This document shows, piece by piece, positions 1 to 4,508 of a DNA stretch of 6,622 nt. A model generated the notes under the pieces. It was not told the origin of the DNA and did not search any database. It worked only from the letters and a program-made list of their open reading frames with translations. The stretch is taken from assembly GCA_016190465.1 (NCBI GenBank), contig JACPQP010000247.1, positions 1 through 6,622 of the forward strand, written 5' to 3'. Position numbers and translations under genes: made by a program. This DNA is from Chloroflexota bacterium. GTDB lineage: Bacteria; Chloroflexota; UBA6077; FW602-bin22; JACPQP01. Positions within the stretch are counted from its first letter, which is position 1, and the number at the start of each line of letters is the position of its first letter.

Positions 1-1
1 C

Positions 2-160
2 TCGCCCACCGACGTGGAGGCCGAGGTCCGGCGCCGCATCGACGACTTCGCCCCCGGCGGCGGCTTCGTCTTCGGGTCGATCCACAACATCCAGGCGAAC
101 GTCCCGCCGGCCAACATCGTCGCGATGTTCGAGACCGCGCAGCGCTATGGCGGGTATTGA
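2..160 (+). CDS. Uroporphyrinogen decarboxylase-family protein, C-terminal end (partial)
   Basis: The 5' part lies outside the window; 52 codons and a TGA stop remain. The segment GGGFVFGSIHNIQANVPPAN followed by IVAMFETAQRYG is the typical C-terminal end of the URO-D / MtaA-CmuA superfamily: a glycine-rich strand, the conserved His-Asn, then Pro-x-Asn before the last helix. Members are TIM barrels that either decarboxylate uroporphyrinogen III in haem synthesis or act as corrinoid-dependent methyltransferases. The His-Asn-Ile-Gln form with this loop is common in the methyltransferase-like branch, but the fragment is too short to choose between the two. Its stop codon overlaps the first possible scpA start (TTGA), which suggests co-transcription and translational coupling. 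The family call is firm; the substrate is unknown. Confidence 0.82.
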   Translation, partial: SPTDVEAEVRRRIDDFAPGGGFVFGSIHNIQANVPPANIVAMFETAQRYGGY

Positions 161-179
161 TCCCTGAATTGATCCCTGA
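156..179 (+). repeat. 12-bp perfect tandem duplication at the scpA start
   Basis: The sequence ATTGATCCCTGA occurs twice back to back (156-167 and 168-179). Each copy contains a TTG in the scpA frame (157 and 169), so the duplication gives two possible start codons four codons apart. The first copy also contains the stop codon of the upstream gene. In the protein it produces the short repeat IPEL-IPD. The upstream purine stretch GGCGGG (149-154) is very close to the first TTG and far from the second, so it does not decide between them. Confidence 0.85.
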
Positions 180-984
180 CTGGTCCGTCCGCCTCGACGT
201 CTTCGTGGGGCCGCTCGACCTGTTGCTGCGCCTGATCGAGCGCCGCCGGCTCGACGTCACCACCGTATCGCTCGCCCTCGTCACCGAGCAGTTCCTCCAA
301 CACGTGGCGACGCTGCCCCGGGTCGAGCCCGAGGTGCTGGCCTCCTTCATCGCCATCGCCGCGAAGCTTCTGGTGATCAAGTCGCGGGCGCTTCTCCCGG
401 CTCCGGCCGACGCCTCCGGGCCTGATGACTCCAGGCCGTTCGAGGTAGACGACAACCCGACCGATCTGACCGCCCGCCTGCGCGAGTACGAGCGGTACCG
501 GAACGTGGCTCGCGCCCTCCGCGAGCGTGAAGAGCGGGGGCTGCGCTCCTATCCGGTCGCCCCGCGCCGCCTCGCCCCGTCGCCCCCGACCCCAAATCTG
601 CAATCTGCAATCTGCAATCTGCAATCCCCGGTCGCCCCGTCCCCCCGCTCACTGCGCGGGCTCCGCCCGGACGACCTGCTTCAGGCCTACCGGCGTGCGC
701 TCACCCGGTCGGCGCCGTCGGTGCCGACGGCCACGGTGGAGCGCGAGCCATTTCCGGTCGAGCAGGCGCTGGCGATCATCCGGGCGCAACTGGCCCAACT
801 GCGGGCGCTGGACCGCCCCCTCGAGTTCCGCGCCTACGCGCGGGCCACGGCCTCCCGCTCGCTGGCCGTGGCGCTCTTCCTCGCCGCGCTGGAGCTGCTT
901 CGCCTGGGGGTGGTCGAGGCCGAACAGACCGAGCCCTTCGGCGAGATCCGCCTGGCGCTGCGTCCCATGGAAACCGCCGATTGA
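157..984 (+). CDS. scpA: Segregation and condensation protein A (ScpA kleisin)
   Basis: 275 residues, the usual ScpA size. ScpA is the kleisin that bridges the SMC head domains and, with ScpB, forms the SMC-ScpAB condensin that compacts and segregates the chromosome. The N-terminal SMC-binding domain is at about residues 11-80, with the hallmark FVGPLDLLLRLIERRRLDV (16-34), then TEQFLQHV and the helix AAKLLVIKSRALLP. A charged, Pro-rich linker follows (about 82-165), and a C-terminal winged helix (about 197-268) ends in FLAALELLRLGVVEAEQ and FGEIRLAL. Oddities: the linker contains NLQSAICNLQS (147-157), encoded by a heptanucleotide repeat, and the last residues METAD come from sequence resembling an interspersed repeat. 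The start is TTG at 157, overlapping the upstream stop; TTG at 169 is equally possible because the segment is duplicated. scpB, the usual partner, is not downstream. The identity is firm and the exact start is not. Confidence 0.95.
   Translation: MIPELIPDWSVRLDVFVGPLDLLLRLIERRRLDVTTVSLALVTEQFLQHVATLPRVEPEVLASFIAIAAKLLVIKSRALLPAPADASGPDDSRPFEVDDNPTDLTARLREYERYRNVARALREREERGLRSYPVAPRRLAPSPPTPNLQSAICNLQSPVAPSPRSLRGLRPDDLLQAYRRALTRSAPSVPTATVEREPFPVEQALAIIRAQLAQLRALDRPLEFRAYARATASRSLAVALFLAALELLRLGVVEAEQTEPFGEIRLALRPMETAD
595..626 (+). repeat. Heptanucleotide tandem repeat (AATCTGC, about 4.6 copies) inside scpA
   Basis: Four perfect copies of AATCTGC (595-622) are followed by AATC. Because 7 is not a multiple of 3, the repeat reads through all three frames and encodes a 7-residue cycle, N-L-Q-S-A-I-C. 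The sequence is much richer in A/T than the surrounding scpA codons and sits in the disordered linker, where an insertion should be tolerated. Gain or loss of one unit would shift the scpA reading frame; three units would be neutral. The unit ATCTGCA differs by one base from the ATCAGCA unit at 2230-2257. Confidence 0.9.
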
Positions 985-995
985 CGCGGATGAAT
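969..995. repeat. Degenerate interspersed-repeat copy spanning the scpA stop codon
   Basis: The sequence from GGAAACCGCC through GATTGACGCGGATGAAT resembles the repeat array at 2051-2206 read on the other strand, where GGAACCGCAGATGAAC and GACGCGGATTGACG occur next to the znuA start. The nonamer GACGCGGAT is shared exactly. The repeat-like segment supplies the last scpA codons (METAD) and its TGA stop. The match is short and partly degenerate, so common origin is an inference. Confidence 0.5.
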
Positions 996-1039
996 CAATG
1001 CCCCTTCGCGCACATGGGGGTGAGGGTCCTACTGCCTCT

Positions 1040-2068
1040 CTACCGGAGGCCCTCCACGAGCTGCTGGACGTCGAAGCGCAGCAGATCGACGTAGGTGGGG
1101 ACGGTCGCGTCGAGCGCGTCGCTGTACAGGCGACCAACCTTCACCCCGGCGTCGCGGGCCACCACCTCCAGCACCCGGGCCGGCATCTGCGGCTCGGCGT
1201 AGACGGTGGGCACGCCGTGTTGTCTGATCTGGGTGGCGAGCACCGCGACCTCCTGCGCGCTCGGCTCCCGTTCCGGCGCCTTGACGACGACGCCGATCAG
1301 CTCGAAGCCGTAGCGCCGCGCCAGGTAGGGAAACGCATCGTGGAAGGTGACCAGCTTCCGGCGCGGGGCCGGGATCGTCGCCACTTGCTGCTCGAGCTCG
1401 CGGTCGAGCGCCAGCAGCTCGGCGACGTATCGCTCGGCGTTTGCGGCGTACGTGGCGCGGCCGTCCGGATCGACCGCGATCAACCCGTCGCGGATGCGCT
1501 CGACGTAGTGGATGCCGTTGCGCGGATCGAGCCACAGGTGAGGGTTCCCATCGTGCTCGTCGTGGTGCTCGCCGTCGCGCTCGTCGGCGGGCTCGTCCCC
1601 GTCGTCGTCCGCGATCACCAGCGGCTCGAGCCCGGCCGAGAGCACGACCACCGGGTGGCTCGAGCGGCGCACGCTCGCGATCACCTTCTCGGCGAACCCG
1701 TCGAGGCCGAGCCCGTTGATGAAGACGACGTCGGCCGAGGCGAGGAGCTGCACGTCCTTCGGCGTCGGCTGAAACGTGTGCACGTCCGTGCCGGCGGGGA
1801 CAAGGCTCTGGACCTCCACGCGGTCCCCACCAACCTGCCGGATCATATCGGCGAACACGTTGAGGGTCGTGGCCGCCGCCACCGTCTTTCCGGCCGCCGG
1901 CCCGGCCAACGTTGGGCGAGCCGACACCGTCGAAGGGGAGGGTGTCGAGACCGGAGAGGCGGGTGATGCCTGAGGCGCCAGGTAGGCCGGGAGCGCCACG
2001 ATTCCGAGCAGCGCCACGAGCAGGGTGGCGATGATCCGATACGTCAATCCGCGTCTATCTGGGTTCAT
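1040..2068 (-). CDS. znuA: Zinc ABC transporter periplasmic substrate-binding protein (ZnuA/TroA family)
   Basis: 342 residues. The N-terminus is a signal peptide: Arg at 5, 6 and 11, then the hydrophobic stretch IIATLLVALLGIVALPAYLA (12-31). There is no lipobox Cys, so the protein is probably free in a periplasm. A Pro/Ser/Ala/Thr-rich linker (about 32-66) precedes the cluster A-I binding fold. The expected metal ligands are His97 (GTDVHTFQP), His177 (NPHLWLDP), His243 (TFHDAFPYL) and Asp317 (LYSDAL). Three His plus Asp is the ZnuA/TroA pattern; manganese-specific PsaA/MntC have Glu at the third position. An acidic His-rich loop (153-173, including GEHHDEHDG) just before His177 is typical of zinc proteins. 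The ATG at 2068 lies in the first unit of the repeat array, so MNPDRRG is repeat-derived; TTG at 2047 is an alternative start that would lose two n-region arginines. It probably belongs to the znuCB unit, but a 199-bp spacer separates it and I see no convincing promoter there. Confidence 0.93.
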   Translation of the reverse strand: MNPDRRGLTYRIIATLLVALLGIVALPAYLAPQASPASPVSTPSPSTVSARPTLAGPAAGKTVAAATTLNVFADMIRQVGGDRVEVQSLVPAGTDVHTFQPTPKDVQLLASADVVFINGLGLDGFAEKVIASVRRSSHPVVVLSAGLEPLVIADDDGDEPADERDGEHHDEHDGNPHLWLDPRNGIHYVERIRDGLIAVDPDGRATYAANAERYVAELLALDRELEQQVATIPAPRRKLVTFHDAFPYLARRYGFELIGVVVKAPEREPSAQEVAVLATQIRQHGVPTVYAEPQMPARVLEVVARDAGVKVGRLYSDALDATVPTYVDLLRFDVQQLVEGLR

Positions 2069-2206
2069 CTGCGGTTCCCAAGCTCCATCTGCGTTTATCT
2101 GCGTTCATCTGGGTTCATCTGCGGTTCCCAAGCTCCATCTGCGTTCATCTGCATTCATCTGGGTTCATCTGCGGTTCCCAAGCTCCATCTGCGTTCATCT
2201 GCGGTT
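2051..2206. repeat. 50-bp minisatellite built from 10-bp subunits, between znuB and znuA
   Basis: The segment falls into 10-bp blocks, mostly variants of GCGTTCATCT. A higher-order 50-bp unit starts at 2061, 2111 and 2161. Each unit opens with the same 33 bases (blocks GGGTTCATCT, GCGGTTCCCA, AGCTCCATCT, then GCG) and ends with variable blocks; the third copy degenerates after 2206. The 10-bp period is close to one helical turn. On the minus strand each block tends to carry an ATG (AGATGAACGC), and one of these is the annotated znuA start. There are no unique spacers, so it is not a CRISPR array. With 2207-2267 it accounts for the whole 199-bp non-coding gap. Confidence 0.93.
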
Positions 2207-2229
2207 ACAACTCCACAACCCCGTCCTCC

Positions 2230-2257
2230 GGCTGACGACTGACTGCTGATTGCTGAT
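2230..2257. repeat. Degenerate heptanucleotide repeat just downstream of znuB
   Basis: Four 7-bp units read GGCTGAC, GACTGAC, TGCTGAT and TGCTGAT. On the minus strand, the direction of the operon, these are ATCAGCA twice followed by two GTCAG-type variants. The unit ATCAGCA differs at one base from ATCTGCA, the unit inside scpA at 595-626, which suggests one family of heptamer repeats. It begins about ten bases past the znuB stop and does not form a terminator-like hairpin. Confidence 0.75.
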
Positions 2258-2267
2258 CGCTTCGCAC

Positions 2268-3116
2268 CTAGCCGCCCCGCGAGACGCGCTCCCGAAGCCC
2301 GCCGGGCGCCACCAGGAGGCTCACCAGGAACAGAAGCGTCGAGACGAGCACGATGGTCGCCCCCGATGGGGCGTTGAGGTAGTACGAGGCGAACAGTCCG
2401 ACGACCCCCGCCAGCGCGCCCAGGGCCGCGCCGAGCGCCATCATCGGCGTGAGGTGCTTCGTCCACAGGCGGGCGGTCGCGCTGGGTGTCACCAGCAGCG
2501 CCACCACCAGGATGTTGCCGACGGTCTGAAGCGAGATGATCACCGTGAGGGCGATCAGGACCAGCAGGGCGGTGTCCAGCCAGAAGACGGGGAGGCCGCT
2601 AGCGATGCCGTAGGCCGAATCGAACGAGGTGATCAGCAGGGCGCGGTAGAGCGCCACCGTGGCGGCGATGACCAGCATGGCGAGCAGCCCCGTCAACAGG
2701 AGGTCCTCCGGCGCGACGCCGAGGACGTTGCCGAGCAGGAGCGAGGCCAGGTCTCTGGTGTAGCTACGCAGGCCGCTCAGCAGCACGATGCCCAGCGAGA
2801 AGGCGCCGGCGAACAGGATGCCGATGGCGGCGTCCTCGTGAAGCCGGGTGTGGCGGGCGATGAGGCCGATCCCCAGGACCGTCGCCAGCCCGGCGAGGAG
2901 GGCGCCGATCGCCACGTGCAGGTTCAACAGGTAGGCCGCGACGATCCCCGGGAACACCGCATGGGCGAGCGCGTCGCCGAGGAACGCCATGCCCCGGAGG
3001 ACCACGTAGGCGCCGACGACGCCGCAGGTGATGCCGACGATGACCACCGCCAGGAGTCCCCGCTGCATGAACGCGAAGCCGATGGGCTCCATGATCGAAC
3101 CCCACAAGCTATCCAT
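2268..3116 (-). CDS. znuB: Zinc ABC transporter permease (ZnuB, ABC-3 family)
   Basis: 282 residues, the normal ABC-3 permease length. It is very hydrophobic, with about eight or nine membrane segments (roughly 20-40, 53-66, 69-86, 96-114, 137-156, 178-196, 199-212, 225-244 and 253-270). Family landmarks are RGMAFLGDALAHAVFPG (41-57), the cytoplasmic coupling loop FDSAYGIASGLPV (165-177), and GNILVVALLVTPSATARL (200-217). As a homodimer it would form the inner-membrane channel that accepts metal from ZnuA and is driven by ZnuC. The ATG at 3116 overlaps the znuC stop by one base (TGATG), which indicates translational coupling. The same frame stays open further upstream to about 3884, but that stretch is the antisense-free shadow of znuC and has no permease character, so the start at MDSLWGSIMEP is preferred. 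A later ATG (MEPIGF, 3092) is possible. Confidence 0.94.
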   Translation of the reverse strand: MDSLWGSIMEPIGFAFMQRGLLAVVIVGITCGVVGAYVVLRGMAFLGDALAHAVFPGIVAAYLLNLHVAIGALLAGLATVLGIGLIARHTRLHEDAAIGILFAGAFSLGIVLLSGLRSYTRDLASLLLGNVLGVAPEDLLLTGLLAMLVIAATVALYRALLITSFDSAYGIASGLPVFWLDTALLVLIALTVIISLQTVGNILVVALLVTPSATARLWTKHLTPMMALGAALGALAGVVGLFASYYLNAPSGATIVLVSTLLFLVSLLVAPGGLRERVSRGG

Positions 3117-3898
3117 CAATGATGATCGCTCACCGCGATGCGCTGCTCCCCGACGACGAACACCCGGTCGCCGTACGCCTCGCGGAGCCGGTCGGGACGC
3201 AAGGCCTCGTGGGGCAGACCAAACGCCACCGGCTGCCGGTTGAGCAGCAGGATGCGATCGCCGAGCTGCGCGGCCTGGCCAAGATCGTGCGTGCTGAGCA
3301 GGATCAAGCGCCCGCGCTGAGCCAACTGGCGGAGAATCTGCTCGATGGCGTGGCTCGCGGCGATGTCGACGCCCGAAAACGGCTCGTCCAGCGCGAGAAC
3401 GTCCCCGCCCTGGCAGATCGCCCGGGCGAGAAAGACCCGCTGCTGCTGGCCGCCGGAGACCTCGCCGATCGGCGCCTTCAGGAGGGCAAGCATCCCCACC
3501 TGCTCGAGCGCATCGACAGCCTCCCGTCGATCGGACGCGTCGATCCGGCGCAGCCAGCCACGCCGGGCGGTGACGCCCATGAGCACGACGTCGAGCACGG
3601 AGACCGGGAACGACCAGTCGACGGCTTCCCGCTGGGGGACGTAGACCACGCGCGAGCGACCCTTCGGGAGGGGCTCGCGGTCGACGAGGATGCGCCCCTG
3701 CGCCAGGGGCAGCAGCCCGACGATCGCCTTGAAGAGCGTGGTCTTGCCGGCCCCGTTTGGCCCGACGACTCCGATGATCTGGCCAGCTTCGGCGACGAAG
3801 CTCACGTCGTCGAGCGCCAGGGCATCGCCGTAGCGGACGCTGACCCGCTCGCAGACGAGGGTGGGTTGACCGCTGGGCATCCACAATCGAGACTGCAT
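3116..3898 (-). CDS. znuC: Zinc ABC transporter ATP-binding protein (ZnuC)
   Basis: 260 residues from the chosen ATG. This is the cytoplasmic ATPase that powers the ZnuB channel. All ABC motifs are intact: Walker A GPNGAGKT (46-53), Q-loop YVPQRE with Gln89, signature VSGGQQQRV (147-155), Walker B DVLALDEPF (166-174) with catalytic Glu172, D-loop SGVD, and switch His204 in STHD. The segment QREAVDWSFPVSVLDVVLMG after the Q-loop is typical of the Mn/Zn/Fe importer branch. ATG at 3898 is preferred because AGGT lies six bases upstream on the minus strand. The longer TTG start at 3913 falls inside the T-tract of a putative terminator and lacks a ribosome site. The gene follows the Fur-family gene by 22 bp and overlaps znuB by one base. 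Zinc, rather than manganese or iron, is inferred from ZnuA. Confidence 0.94.
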   Translation of the reverse strand: MQSRLWMPSGQPTLVCERVSVRYGDALALDDVSFVAEAGQIIGVVGPNGAGKTTLFKAIVGLLPLAQGRILVDREPLPKGRSRVVYVPQREAVDWSFPVSVLDVVLMGVTARRGWLRRIDASDRREAVDALEQVGMLALLKAPIGEVSGGQQQRVFLARAICQGGDVLALDEPFSGVDIAASHAIEQILRQLAQRGRLILLSTHDLGQAAQLGDRILLLNRQPVAFGLPHEALRPDRLREAYGDRVFVVGEQRIAVSDHH

Positions 3899-3911
3899 CT
3901 CACTACCTGTC

Positions 3912-3934
3912 AAAAAAAGCCTACGTGCTCAGGC
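3912..3934 (-). terminator. Weak intrinsic terminator or attenuator between zur and znuC
   Basis: On the minus strand GCCT (3934-3931), an 8-base loop and AGGC (3922-3919) are followed directly by seven T residues (3918-3912). The stem is only four base pairs, so termination would be partial at best. The hairpin contains the zur stop codon and ends just before the znuC ribosome-binding site, so it could lower transporter expression relative to the repressor. Confidence 0.4.
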
Positions 3935-4349
3935 ATTCGGCGCAGCGGCCGAACACCTCCACGTGATGTCCCTCGACGACGAAGCCCACCCGCACGGCAA
4001 GCCGCTGGACGTCGGCGACGACCGTGCAATCGCCAGGTGTGCCGAATGGATAAACGCAGCCGCACCGGACACAGACCAGGTGATGGTGGTGCTGCGGCTC
4101 GCAGAGGGTATAGCTGTGGCATCCCTCGCCGATGTGGAGGCGGTTGAGCAGACCCCGCTCGTGAAGCAAGTTCAGCGTTCGGAAGACGGTCGCCCGGCCG
4201 ACACCACGCGGAGCGAGCTCCTCGTAGATCTCCTGTGCGGTGAACGCGGCGCTCCGGCCGGCCACAGCCTGGGCGATCAGGCGGCGACTGGCCGTCTCCC
4301 GGCCGCCGTTCTCGGTCAGCGTGGCCAGGATCCCCTCGGTCGATAGCAC
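3921..4349 (-). CDS. zur: Fur-family metal-responsive repressor, probably Zur
   Basis: 142 residues, standard Fur-family length. The N-terminal winged helix includes FTAQEIYEEL and the recognition region GRATVFRTLNLLHERGLL (51-68). The dimerisation and metal domain begins at HHHHLVCVRCGCV (87-99). Four Cys form the structural zinc site: C93 and C96, with C136 and C139 in FGRCAEC. His87-90 with His128/His129 (EGHHVEVFG) are likely sensory-site ligands. The GTG start at 4349 is supported by AGGGG six bases upstream. It is the first gene of the zinc uptake unit, behind a strong promoter with a Fur-type box across the start site, so autorepression together with znuCB is likely. Assignment to Zur rather than Fur or Mur rests on the linked ZnuA-type transporter, not on the protein alone. 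Confidence 0.9.
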   Translation of the reverse strand: MLSTEGILATLTENGGRETASRRLIAQAVAGRSAAFTAQEIYEELAPRGVGRATVFRTLNLLHERGLLNRLHIGEGCHSYTLCEPQHHHHLVCVRCGCVYPFGTPGDCTVVADVQRLAVRVGFVVEGHHVEVFGRCAECLST

Positions 4350-4378
4350 GTCCGTCCCCTGTCGGCGAGCCGGCCGAA

Positions 4379-4395
4379 TTGAGACTCATTCTCAA
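4379..4395. promoter_or_regulatory. Fur/Zur-type operator (7-1-7 inverted repeat)
   Basis: TTGAGACTCATTCTCAA is a 17-bp inverted repeat centred on 4387, with 7 of 8 position pairs complementary; the outer six pairs (TTGAGA/TCTCAA) are perfect. The layout and the TGAGA...TCTCA half-sites match the classical Fur-family box (TGATAATNATTATCA type). It lies about 5 to 21 bases past the -10 element, covering the expected transcription start of the Fur-family gene, where a bound repressor would block initiation. It also lies well outside the divergent rlmD promoter, so it probably controls only the minus-strand unit. Confidence 0.75.
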
Positions 4396-4399
4396 AAGA

Positions 4400-4428
4400 A
4401 TTGTACCGCCGGGAAGCGCGTCTGTCAA
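4400..4428 (-). promoter_or_regulatory. Sigma-70 promoter for the zur-znuCB unit
   Basis: On the minus strand a perfect -35 TTGACA (4428-4423) is followed by a 17-bp spacer and -10 TACAAT (4405-4400, one mismatch to TATAAT). Transcription should begin near 4393, inside the Fur-type box, giving a leader of about 43 nt before the GTG at 4349. In such GC-rich DNA a match this good is unlikely by chance. Confidence 0.82.
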
Positions 4429-4460
4429 GCGAGAGCTGCACCGGCCGGTGGAAATGGCCG

Positions 4461-4490
4461 TTGACGCGGGCTACGAGCCGGGGGTAGAAT
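4461..4490 (+). promoter_or_regulatory. Sigma-70 promoter for rlmD-maf
   Basis: -35 TTGACG (4461-4466), an 18-bp spacer, and -10 TAGAAT (4485-4490), each with one mismatch to consensus. It is divergent from the zur promoter, with 32 bp between the two -35 boxes. The expected start (about 4494-4497) falls at the edge of the Shine-Dalgarno sequence at 4496, so the leader would be only about 12-15 nt. That is tight and lowers confidence. Confidence 0.6.
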
Positions 4491-4495
4491 CCAGC

Positions 4496-4502
4496 AGGAG
4501 GG
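4496..4502 (+). promoter_or_regulatory. Strong ribosome-binding site that decides the rlmD start
   Basis: AGGAGGG is a near-perfect anti-16S match. Six bases downstream in the rlmD frame is CTG (4509). No ATG, GTG or TTG lies in this frame between the stop codon TAG (4485-4487) and GTG at 4554, which is 51 bases from the site and too far to use it. The GTG overlapping the site itself (4502) opens a different frame that ends at 4648 and has no recognisable protein. Confidence 0.7.
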
Positions 4503-4508
4503 TGTACC

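Noticed and set aside
985..1039. Bidirectional terminator between scpA and znuA
   Set aside because: Only short GC-rich complementarity (CCCC...GGGG at about 1002-1019) and no T-run on either strand; a factor-dependent terminator cannot be seen.
527..1966. A long plus-strand open frame across the scpA end and antisense to znuA
   Set aside because: High GC makes antisense frames stay open; it crosses two well-supported genes and has no recognisable domain.
2061..2206. Repeat array that could look like a CRISPR
   Set aside because: The 50-bp units are directly contiguous and made of 10-bp blocks; there are no unique spacers, no palindromic repeat and no cas genes.
2025..2249. A 74-codon plus-strand open frame with repeated FICV/FIWVHL-type segments
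   Set aside because: It is the translation of the 50-bp/10-bp repeat array and runs antisense to the znuA start; there is no ribosome site or domain.
3117..3884. Upstream extension of the znuB frame giving a 538-residue protein
   Set aside because: The extension is the off-frame reading of znuC, Arg/Ala/Pro-rich with no domain; znuB has its own ATG overlapping the znuC stop as TGATG.
3899..3913. TTG at 3913 as the znuC start
   Set aside because: It lies in the T-tract after the zur hairpin and has no Shine-Dalgarno sequence, while ATG at 3898 has AGGT six bases upstream.
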